From the NCBI GenBank assembly GCA_037013495.1, contig CM072811.1, positions 49,629,952 through 49,693,951 of the forward strand: a stretch of 64,000 nucleotides of DNA. Direction: 5' to 3'. The translations under genes and the position numbers were made by a program. The notes beneath the pieces were generated by a model. The model was given only the letters and a program-made list of their open reading frames with translations, did not search any database and was not told the origin of the DNA. This DNA is from Hippophae tibetana (lineage: Eukaryota; Streptophyta; Magnoliopsida; Rosales; Elaeagnaceae). Positions 1 through 10,600 of the stretch are shown here, piece by piece (position 1 is the stretch's first letter; each line of letters starts with the position of its first letter).

Positions 1-57
1 GAGTATCTTCATCATCATGGTCACATTCATCGAGATGTCAAAGTATGTTTTTTTTAA
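1..57 (+). pseudogene. Fragment of STE20-like kinase exon 2 (second copy)
   Basis: These bases match 32234-32289 of the intact kinase gene almost perfectly; the only difference is one extra T in a T-run. They encode the end of exon 2 ([14 protein letters not shown], the HRD catalytic loop) plus the first bases of the following intron, gtatgttt. At about base 58 the match stops and copia integrase coding sequence begins. The rest of this kinase copy, if it exists, lies left of the window. The near identity implies a recent duplication, or possibly an assembly join; the sequence alone cannot separate these. Confidence 0.8.
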
Positions 58-83
58 GGATGTCCAACTAAAGTAACATGTCA

Positions 84-1396
84 AACTCCTTATAAACTTT
101 GGATGGACAAGAAGCCTATTTTAAAACACTTCATATATAAGGATGTCCAACTGAGGTAAAGCATTATAGGCCTAATGAAAATAAACCGAAATCAAGGGCA
201 ATGAGTTGTTATTTTATTGGATATTTTGAAAAATTCAGAGGATACAAGTTTTATGATCCTACATCTAAATCAATTTTTGAGTCAAAAAATGTTAAATTCT
301 TTGAGGATGTTGAGTTTGCAAAGGGAGATACAGTTAGGGATTTTTTCTTTAAAAATGAATATGTTGATATTCACATAGGTGCTATTAACATTGATAAGGA
401 CCACATTCTTAACCTTGATCAAAACACAAAAAATCAAGACAATATCGAAAAACCTCATATTCAAAAAATTATTCTAAAAGAACAAACTCTATTACCTCAA
501 GAACTTATGCCGTTGAGGAGATCCACTAGGGAATGAGAAGTGCAATGTCAAATAACTACATTGTATTTCTCTAAGAACATGAGTTTTATATATTGGAGTG
601 ATGGAAAAAGATTTGATCAACTTCTATCAAGCCATGGAAAGTTTTAACTCTCAAAAGTGGATTGATACTATAAATGAGGAGATTAAGCCCATGAAAGATA
701 TTGATGTGTAGGATCTTGTCCCATTGCCAAAAAGTGAAAAACCCATTGATTGTAGATGGATATTTAAGATCAAGAGGGATTCAAAAGGCAATGTGAAAAG
801 ATATAGGGCTCATCTTGTCCTACATGAATTTACATAGAAAGATGGCATCAATTATAAAGAGGTTTTCTCTGTAGTTTCTTTGAAAGACTTTTTCATGATT
901 ATAATGGCATTAGTAGTGCCTTTTAGTCTTGAATTACATCATATGGATGTAAAGATGACGTTTTTCAATGGTGTCATTGATGAGACGATCTCTATAATGT
1001 AACAAGAAAACATTGTGTTGGGAGACCCAAAGAATATGGTTTGCAAACTTAAGAAATTTATATATTGACTTAAGTAAGCATCTCAACAATGGTATTTGAA
1101 GTTTTATCAAGTGATCATTTCATTTGATTTTGAGATGAATTAGTCGATGATTGCATATACTATAAGTTATGTGGGAGCAAGTATATTTTCTGGTTTTATA
1201 TATCGATGACATTTTACTTGTCAACAACGATATGGGTTTATTGCACGAAACCATGAGATTTTTAGCTAAGAATTTTGAGATAAAGATCTTGATGTCGCCT
1301 CTTTTGTACTAGGCATACAAATATTCCAAGATTGCTCATAGAGTATTTTATGATTATCACAAAGGAGTTATATCGAAAAAGTTCTCAAGAGATATG
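84..1396 (+). pseudogene. Copia integrase C-terminus and reverse transcriptase, broken
   Basis: Conceptual translation gives the copia integrase tail (CYFIGYFEKFRGYKFYDPTS, then FFEDVEFAKGDTVRDF) in an open stretch 201-536, followed by the reverse transcriptase beginning WIDTINEEI near 660. Recognisable RT blocks include DLVPLPKSEKPIDCRWIFKI, DGINYKEVFSVVS and MDVKMTFFNG. In-frame stops interrupt it repeatedly, for example TAG at about 709 and 835 and TAA at about 1001. The copia phrase EKVLKRY just before the solo-LTR insertion resumes as MQNYKPGDT after it, which shows that the two halves were once one gene. It cannot make a working enzyme. Confidence 0.82.
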
Positions 1397-3015
1397 TGAT
1401 AAGTGCTCAAAAAGCCCTAAAATTACCATGATTTTATGCACATTAATTGATTAAATATATATATATATATTTATATGTTTTATCATATATTTATATAAAT
1501 TTTTCTTTTTCGGAATCACGGGTATTTTTATTGTTTTTTAGGTATTTTCGCTTAAAAAACGTAACTTAAAGACTCAAAGAGAAATACTAGAAGCAATACA
1601 TCACAAATATATTAATAAATAAATGAGTAAAGGTAAAAAAAATATGAAAAAAATGGATAAAATGGGTTAAAAAGGAGGAAATCGCGCTGCCCAGCCGCCC
1701 AACCCGCGCGCGCCAACTCCCCACTCCTGTGCGTGCCTTGCTCCAGTTTCGTGTGGCTGCTCCTACTCCCGCGCGTGTTGCTCCTTCCTTCTGCACGCAT
1801 CTGTGCGCACCACTGGTGCCTTCCGCACACGCCACTGCCATCCTCGCCTCATTTTCGTGCGCATCCGCCCCTCACGTCATGCTAACGTCATCAATGACGT
1901 CAGCAATCACCACTCTGCGTTTTAACCATTTTTTAACATTTTTCACCCATTTTTCTCTCCATTCTCACCTATAAATACCCCCTTTCTCTTCACTTATAAA
2001 CACACCTCAAAACAAACTTCTCTCCTCTTTCTTTCTCTCAATTTCTTAGTTTTTATTTTTTCTTAGTTTTTAGAGTTCTTATCTTTTTGAGAAGAACTAG
2101 CTATGTTTTTGTAATTTATAAGCTTTTTGATTCAATAAATGGGAGTGCAAATTCTGCTTAGAGTATTCAAGATTTTATATTAAGAATGTTAGAGAGAAAT
2201 ATATTATTTTTCATTACAAACTTAAATCTAAAAATTAGATTTTAAGGTTTAGTTATCCGATCTAATTTATAGCAGTGCTCTTTTATTTGTTGGTACAATC
2301 GCCCGGTAGTTAGAGTGAAGCTCTATTTCAAAAGTTTTTATAAGAATTATTATCTGAAAATGTATTGAAAACATGTTTTCAGTAGTGGTTTTAAAACTTG
2401 AAAGTTAGTACTCGGATAATTAAATTCTTAGGTTTAATTTGGACACCTTGAATAAATTTTAAATTGTCTAACTCTACCAAAGGTGGCATTTAAATGACTC
2501 ATTTTCAATCTCTTAAAAAAAGAAATTAATTTAATTAACCAAATTAGTTATCAACCCCACTCATAGGTGTTAATTGATTTGTTTAGTTAACAAAGAATAT
2601 TTAACCTCACCAAAGGTGGTATTCATATAAAAAAGAGATAATCAATAAATATCAATTCATATCTTTAATAACCTAAATAATATGAGCAAGCATAATTAAC
2701 TTAGTTATTATATCCATAAATACTCCACCATTATAAATGATAAAATTTGTGTAAATGTTTATTGAATCTATGTTTATTTTTATGTCAGTAGATTAAAAAC
2801 ACAAAACCCTAAAATATTGTGACATGGTGTTTAGGATTTAATTTCGTTTTTAAAAGTTTGAATAATAAATTAAAAACCACATACATTCCTTCCTTAGATC
2901 GACCTTGGGAGTATACTTATCATTTTCTACGAAATGATTCGTGCACTTGCGAGAGTTTTTTAAATATATAACCAAAGTATTGGCAAGAATCGACGATGTT
3001 GGTTTTCGTTCATCA
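1397..3015 (+). mobile_element. Solo LTR, Ty3-type, nested in the copia relic
   Basis: The stretch begins TGATAAGTGC and ends CATCA, interrupts the copia coding sequence exactly, and is flanked by atatg (1392-1396) and ttatg (3016-3020), a 5-bp target duplication with one mismatch. It has LTR anatomy: a GC-rich U3 (about 1685-1915) in an otherwise AT-rich region, the TATA box CTATAAATA at 1969-1977, and near the right end the phrase ccttgggagtatacttatc followed by a gcacttgcgag motif, seen in LTR ends of plant Ty3 (Tat/Athila-like) elements. There is no internal coding region, so it is a solo LTR of about 1.6 kb. Small open frames inside the U3 are not genes. Confidence 0.75.
1874..1977 (+). 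promoter_or_regulatory. LTR U3 promoter: ACGTCA cluster and TATA box
   Basis: Within the solo LTR, ACGTCA occurs at 1874-1879 and 1885-1890, and the palindrome TGACGTCA at 1895-1902, about 70-100 bases upstream of CTATAAATA (1969-1977). TGACG-type sites are known binding sites of plant TGA-class bZIP factors. That the LTR is still an active promoter is inference. Confidence 0.5.
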
Positions 3016-3777
3016 TTATGACATGCAGAATTACAAACCAGGTGATACCTCTATTACCAAGGACGAGAAACTTAGTCTCAATCAGTACCCTAAGAATGAT
3101 TTTAAGGAAAAAGAAATGCACAATATTTCTTATGTGTCAATAGTAGGGAGTCTGATGTATGTTCAGGTATGTAAACGTTCAGATATTGCATATATTGTTA
3201 GTATATTGAGCATATATTTAAGCAACCTAGGATTAGACCATTGGAAGGCAATGTAAATGGTCTTGTTGTATTTATAGAGAGCAAAATACTACATGTTTAC
3301 GTATCAGAGGTCGGATCAGCTTAAGATCATTGGGTATACTAAATCGGATTTTGCTGGATGTTAAGATAATATGAAATCTACTTCGAGTTATGTCTACTTG
3401 TTAGTTGGGGTGGTATCACTTGGAAGAGTGCTAAACAATCTCTTATAACCTCTTCTACTATGGTGGCAGAGTTCATAGCATGTTATGAGGCATCCAATCA
3501 TAAAATATTGTTGAGGAATTTTGTCACAAGGTTATCTTGTTACAATAAGTCAATTGTGCTATATTCCACTAATAACAAGAGATTAATGAAGTCAAAATAT
3601 ATAGATATCAAGTTCATGGTTGTCAAAGAAAGGGTTCAAATTGGCCAAGTATTTATAGAGCATATTAGTACAAACTCCATGATTGTGGATCCGCTTATTA
3701 AGGAATTGCTACCCAAAGTATTTCATGAACATACAGCTTGTATGGATGCCATGTTATTTGAGGATTTTCAGTAGTAG
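3016..3777 (+). pseudogene. Copia RNase H region, broken
   Basis: This stretch continues the copia polyprotein after the solo LTR: MQNYKPGDT, SYVSIVGSLMYVQVCKRSDI and LSNLGLDHWKAM match the connection region, and AEFIACYEASNH, VKERVQIGQVFIEHISTNSM and DPLIKELLPKVF match RNase H and the copia C-terminus. Frameshifts around 3255-3460 and a missing block near 3560 (the usual DN..A segment after YSTNN) break the frame. Not functional. Confidence 0.8.
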
Positions 3778-4607
3778 TAGAGGTTTGTAATTTTAAATTT
3801 TTCTTTGATATAGACACATTTTCAATTATTTTAGTTTATGAATATCTTAAGGTTGTTTTTTGTAGAAATAAAGTTTTTTGTTTATTTACACTTTGATTTT
3901 GATATGGTTTGATCTCACTAAGGTTCAAGATTGAACCGGTAAGAAATATGTATGTTAAGATCACATTGCATAAAAATTTCATGCTACACATCCACGTTAT
4001 GATCTATTTTATTCAATTGTATTGGTATATGTGATCATTGATGGGTCGAGTTACGACAAATGTATTGAAGGTCGTTTTTATCCTATGTTGGTAGAATTGA
4101 TGAACTAGATTGATTACAGATACATTTCGATAATGACATAAAATTTGAACTCATACAGTTAATTATTACAATGCATAATTATAAGGTTACACATATAGCT
4201 CAAGTGGAAGATTATTAGATCCTTAATTCAACGTTGGGCTTATATGTGAATAATTATGTGTTGTAAAATGTCATATAAGGTTAAATTATTTAAAAAATAA
4301 TATGTTAAGGTTTAAGTAATTTGGGCTTTAATGTCTCTGTGAGATTTTGATGTGTAAAGAACTAAGGATAATATCTATTTTAATAATAAGTTAAAATAGA
4401 TATACATTTATTAACTATATATAAAATAATTATGATATCTAGATTACACGTACTTTATTTTTATTATCTGATATCACATTGAGAGAACACAGAGAAAACT
4501 AAAAGATTTTTTAAAAAATACGTGTAGATTTGAAAGATTAACTGTTTAACTATAGAATTAATTAATGGTTATGGAGTTAAATACGCTTCCATATATCTAT
4601 CTTTGAT

Positions 4608-7600
4608 TCAAATGTTTTTGAATGGAAATGGAACCATGGTTCTGTATTCACCAAGAGCCCTCAATGGGAAAATATTTCTATATGCTGCATAATGTAACAT
4701 GCAGTTTCTCATGAAAACTCCCGCAATTTCCTGTAAAGCCATAACAAATAAGCGATTAACGGTTAGTTTAGCAAAATAATCCTAAAGATAAATGTGTTTC
4801 CTTGAACCAGCAGGCTAGATTGCAATCATAACACAACATGAACATGAACACAATTATAACACTAACAAAACACGATTTGAATAGAATTTACCATTAATTT
4901 TTTTTTAATTATCCTATTATTAATATTATGAACAATTTACTTGATAAAAAATTGTCTAAATATTTTAATGAGACAACTATGTGAACACAAATATGACATG
5001 AATACGACATGACACGATTATCACCACTATTATAGGCACAATAATCTCCTACTATTATTTCAATTTAAATTTTATTTGGAAATTTTAAAGGTTTTATTTC
5101 ATGTTGGTAAACAAAGATCAAGAAGCATTACTTGTTGGGGAAAATCTCCATTTTCTAGTTGAGAATTGATCAACAGCTTCGCAGCACGATGAATAGAAGT
5201 AGGATCTCTTTCAATCTAATGTAAAGGAGAATTGGAGGAGTACTTTTGAATGTAAAAGAATATGTATACAATTTGCACAAAAAAAAATAGCATTTATATT
5301 GATCTTAAATAAGTAAAACAATACATTTACCTGCTGACCATGAATTAGACCCATTAACCCAAATGCAGTTTGCACCAAATTAGAGTGGTGGTCTCCTTCA
5401 AAAGGTGTGTATATCTGCATCACCAACCACAAAGATAAAGAAGTTTAAAATCCTTTTGCTATATATATATATATTGATGGAGGGAAAGAACCATTCTTGC
5501 TTTTGAGACCTATAAAATAGCTATAGATAACCAAACGAAAAAAGATAAACAAACCAACCTTGTTACTGCAAGAGGTGTAGCTCTCTGCCCAACCACCATC
5601 TTCTCTTTGAGTTTTGAGTAAAAATTCAACACCACTACGAATTGCTTCACAATTATAATAGTTCTTACCAGCAGCTTCTAATCCATTAATTGCAAACCAG
5701 GTGCCATACAAAAAGCATATTCCCCAATATCCATACCTGTAAAATTAGTGGTTGCCTACTTAGTTTATTTCCCTGATGCATTCGCTCCAACACCATAATG
5801 ATTCTAATAAGAAAATAAACATAATGTAGTTTTATGAATACCATGATCCATCAGGCATTTGTACGTCTTCGAGGTATTTTGCACCTTTGGCGATGAAATT
5901 ATCAATTTCTTTCTTCTTGTACATTGGGTATAACTTCCTAAACAGAGCTAATGCTTGAATTGTTGACGATGTGCATTCAACATACCTTCATTAACATTTT
6001 TAAGCCAATCTTCAAAACATAATATTCACAATGCAGATATGCTTTACAAAGGTAACAAATGACAATAAACAATTTACTCGTATTCGATGACAAGGCCCTC
6101 TAGAAATTCAACTGGATTGAGCCACTGAAAAAGAGAAAATAGTTATATAATAGAAAACATCTTGGGTTAAGTAACAACTGTTAAAATATCATTTCATTAT
6201 ATATCCATAGAAATTTTCATTACTCACCTCCAACCATTTTGGAGCTCCTGCTGGTTCCCAAGCTGACACACCACCATTTTCACTCTGTTTTAATTTATTA
6301 AATACATGTTATTGGTGCTATCAAAATATTCATGATGAAGAGTAACGAGATTAAACCGGTTATAGTCTCGAGTAATGTTATGTTTTACCCACCTGAAATG
6401 ACATTATGAGATTAACAGCATCATATAATCTCTCTGGTTCCATTGATTCTCCCACAAGTTCTGATGGCATCATTGCAAACATGAGGCAACACTAGAAATA
6501 CAAATATGCTTTGTTAGGGAGGAATAATGGTTTTTTATGTTTTACACTAGGATTTCAAATTGACCCAAGTGAATATGAAATCTTAATTACCTTCAAACCA
6601 TCTGCGGTACAATCAGAAACTTGCCATCCATGATCTCTATCTGAGAAAGTCCAGGCTCCTTTGGAAATGTGTCGAAAATGCTCTTTGTGGTCAGGAGGAT
6701 TGACCCTAACCTACATAATAACAAAAATGTAAAGATAAGGAGAGATTATTTGTTGCTTAAAGAAGGATAAAATTTTCTTAGCTTATATAGTTTAAAGCCT
6801 TAAAGGTACCTGTGATTTCTTTAAGAAATCATGTGCTTTCTTTAATACAGGTGAAATTTCTTCACTGATATTGCCAGCAAGTAGAGCTTGAACAGAAAAA
6901 CTGCAATCCCATGTTTGACTTCCAAAACTCTGCATACAGATATAGAAAATAATAGGATCAACAGTTCAACACTTTGATAAGTGTGAGAAGAGTCCAAATG
7001 ACATAAAAGAAATTTATAAATTTTCTTTTTTTAATGTTGTTAGTTGTGTTTAAAGCATGTTGACATAGAGCGTTAGTCTAGTAACCTGCACTGTAAGCCC
7101 ATCTTCCGCAATCCATAAGTAATCTGCAACTCTAGGAATATGCTTCTTAAAATATTCCCCATTTGGATCATCAGCCCAACAAGCAAGCATCATTAATGAC
7201 TGAATTTTGACATTAGAAAACCAAAAATTAACAAAATAAAAGATAGTAACAAAACATTATACAGATTTAGAATATTTGTTAACCCAATCTTCATTACCTT
7301 CTCGATGCACCCAATTGTAATGTACCGGCTATTCTCATCTTCATAATGTATGTGTTCTATTACTTTCTTGACAGCTCCTTCTCTTATCTTATTTAAGGGC
7401 CAGTAAGAAGCAAAAGGCTCACTAATGTAGTAAACACTATCCCAAATTAGACGTTGAATTCTACCATGGGGGTAGTAGTTATCCTCCTGCATATTAATGA
7501 TGAAGCATAAGCTCTGTCATTTTATGTAGGAAAAAAATTTCACAAACCATATGAGTTCTTAAGGTGCAAGACAAAATAAAAATAAAAAAGGAGAAGAAGA

Positions 7601-10600
7601 AAAAAAAATGGCGAAAACATTCTTGGTGCATTGTGTCCATAAATCATACCTTGGCACACCAATGGCGAACTTTGCTCCATTTGATTTTGCTGTAAGGTTC
7701 ATTGTATAATTCCTCTCTTAGTTGTTCAATGAGAGGTGTGATTGGGCAAACAAACTTTCTCCCATATAAGTATGACATTGGCATATATGTCAATCGGGAA
7801 TAGCAAAACATTCTCGCTGCATTGTGTTTGTATAAACCATTAGAATAAAGCATTTAACACATAATGGATTATAAGTTTTAGTAGAAATTTAAGATAAGAG
7901 AGAAAAAATGGAACTCAAACTCAGTCTCAAGAAAGAGAAATAATTTACCCACGTTCATAGGCTCCCACACACGTGTACTGTACATGGATGGGGCTCAAAA
8001 CCAGGCAACTCACCCTATGGAGTATATGTTGCCTCATCACACTACAAGGCAATTAGCTACTGTATCTTGCATAATTGATCATAAATTGAGCTTCTTTAGA
8101 ATTTAGGAAATCCTTTATAATGTCAGGACAGGACTAGTTGAAAAAATCAAACCTTCAGTCCCTCTTAGATAGGTATTGCTATAACTGTCTAAGTGAATGA
8201 ATATATAAATAAATAAAATTCAGTTTGCTAGAGTACAGATAATGGTTATACTAGGCAACCACTTTGACACCTTTTGAATAATTTGAATGAGACTCAGCTT
8301 ATGCATGCTTTAGGAAGATCACTAGAAAGTGTTTTGAGAAATTACGTAAATTCTCGATAAACTAGATTTATGAGAAAACAAGAATAAAAATAACACACAA
8401 ATTTGATAACTGAGTTCGGTCAATCTTGCTTAAGTCTCCGGACCTGTTGCAGATCTTTTTACTGAAAGAGGAGAAATTATACAAGGTGTTTACAACACTC
8501 ACAACTCACAACCCAATTACACCTAAGAAAATTACTCTCAATTTTCTCTCACAAAAATTTTTCTCTCAATTGAAATGAACACTTTGGATGATCAATTCAT
8601 TACAATTACACATCTATTTATAGGAAAATTCACTCCTTGAATTTCTCTTTAAATTAATGGTTCTTTAAATTGCTCTTTGAATTAAGCTGCTTGTTTTGCT
8701 TCATGAATTACTCCATGTTTTGCTCCATGAATTACTCCATCTTTTGCTCTTTAATTTGTTCCTTAAATTAAGGAGCTTTATAGCAATCTCCAAAAATCTC
8801 TCACTTGAAGATTGATTTCAATCTGTCTTCACACCTCGATCTATGCAGCATCTTTTCTAGTCTTGTTACTCTAACAGATCAACTGAAGTTGAGCACAATT
8901 TCAATTTCATGGCAAGCTCCCACTTGCTGGCATTTCGAGTCTGACAAGCTTCATTATAGCATTCAGGCTCTCCTTCATCAGTTAGCAACATATATTTCAT
9001 GTATCTCTTGTTAGACACATGAGGTCGAGAAGACCTTCTCAATACAGGAGCTGTAGTAGGAGGTTGTGGTGTGTCGGACTGTTGCACACTGCTCTGTCCA
9101 ACGAGTTCCTCTGGCTGAGGACTTGCTACAATTGGTTCCTTCACGGAACTATCTGGGACATCATCTGCATCTATAAATACTGACTCATTCTGCTTTGAGT
9201 CGTTGGTGTTTGTTTTATGCATGTCCTTATACATCACTCTTTCATTGAAAATCACATCTCTACTACGGATCACTTTCTTGTTTTCGTCATCCCAAATGCG
9301 GTAGCCAAACTCATTCTCACCATAACCGATGAATGTGCATTTCTTGGATTTGGGATCAAGCTTATTCCTGCCTTGATCACTGATATGCACAAATGCTACA
9401 TAGCCGAAAACTTTTAGATGTAATAGTTTCACCTTTTTTCCGCTTCATACCTCCTCTGGTATTCTATGCTCCAATGGAACAGATGCTCCAATAGTTTCAC
9501 CTGACTGTATACGAATGCTTCTTACTCTTTCTGTCAACGTTCGGTTCATACGCTCGGCTACACCATTGTGTTGAGGCGTGCCTAGCATAGTTCTTTCCAT
9601 TCTGATCTCGTGCTCATAGCAGAAAATTTTGAATCTGGTGTCTTCATATTCACCACCATTATCGGTTCTGAGCTTTTTTATCTTTAAACCCGTCTCATTT
9701 TCCACCATAGCTTTCTATTTTCTGAAAGCCTCAAATACTTCAGACTTATGCTTTAGAAAGTAAACTCATTCCTTCCGAGAGTAATCATCGATGAAAGTCA
9801 CAAAGTAGTGTTTCCCACCAATGGATGAGACGGTCGTTGATCTCCAAACATTAGAGTGAATAAGCTCTAGCCTTTCCTTCTTTGGGGTTTTGCAACTTGT
9901 CTGAAAGTTGGCTCTCTTTTGCTTTCCAAGTATGCAATCTTCGCACATGTCTATCTCCGCAGACTGTAGACCTGGAAGTTTTCCCTTTGAGTGCATAATC
10001 TGCATCCCCTTCTCACTCATGTGCCCTAGTCTCTGGTGCCACAGATTTGGTGTTTCATTGCCTATTGTAATTGTGATTGAACAATGTGCCTCTGCTGTCA
10101 TGTAAAGAATGCCACTTTTCTTGCCTCGAGCAATTGTCATTGCACCCTTTGAAATCTTCCAATCATCACCATGGAAGATCTTAGTGTAGCCTTCACTGGC
10201 CAACTGTCCTACTAAGATTAAGTTCCTTCTAAGGTCGAGAATATGCATGACATCCTTCAGCTCTCAAACAGACTCGTTCAACTTAATCTTCACTACACCT
10301 TTGCCAATAATAACACATGGTTGATTATCACCAAGATATACCTTTCCAAGGTTTCCGGAGACATATTTCTCGAAGAATTCTTTCTGTGAAGTAGCATGGA
10401 ACGATGCTCCAGAGTCTAACACCCAAGATTCTTCCTTGCTCTCTAAAGAGCATATCAATGCACCATCCCCTCCTGAGGTGGAAGTAACATTTGCCTCTAC
10501 CTTCACTTGTTTGTCCTTCAGTGCACTCTTGCACTAATTTTTGTAGGGCCCGGTTCTTCCACAATTCCAACACTCGATAGTCTTCGAGCTATGGGAATTA

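Larger units (their letters stand above)
58..4550 (+). mobile_element. Degenerate, 5'-truncated Ty1/copia retrotransposon
   Basis: A copia polyprotein relic is readable in order: end of integrase (TPYKLWMDKKP, then CYFIGYFEKFRGYKFYDP, 84-530), reverse transcriptase (WIFKIKRDSKGNVKRYRAHL, then MDVKMTFFNG, 690-1395), then connection and RNase H (3017-3777). Stops and frameshifts are frequent. The LTR, gag, protease and early integrase are missing on the left, where the relic meets the kinase fragment. A purine-rich tract with the copia-type sequence ctcaagtggaagattatta lies at about 4199-4217 and probably marks the start of the 3' LTR, which would run to roughly 4.5 kb, just past the stop codon of the neighbouring cyclase gene. 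A solo LTR (1397-3015) is nested inside. The right limit is approximate. Confidence 0.8.

Noticed and set aside
56-163. The phrase aaggatgtccaact occurs twice (near 56 and 141), suggesting a duplication
   Set aside because: Both sites fit the normal copia integrase order (PTKV..TPYKLW first, then GCPTEV), so the likeness reflects the protein sequence and not a copy event.
1587-1974. Overlapping open frames on both strands in a GC-rich block
   Set aside because: They lie in the U3 of a solo LTR; the openness follows from GC content and no protein family is recognisable.
9217-9417. Plus-strand open frames inside the intronic copia element
   Set aside because: They are antisense shadows of the minus-strand integrase coding sequence.
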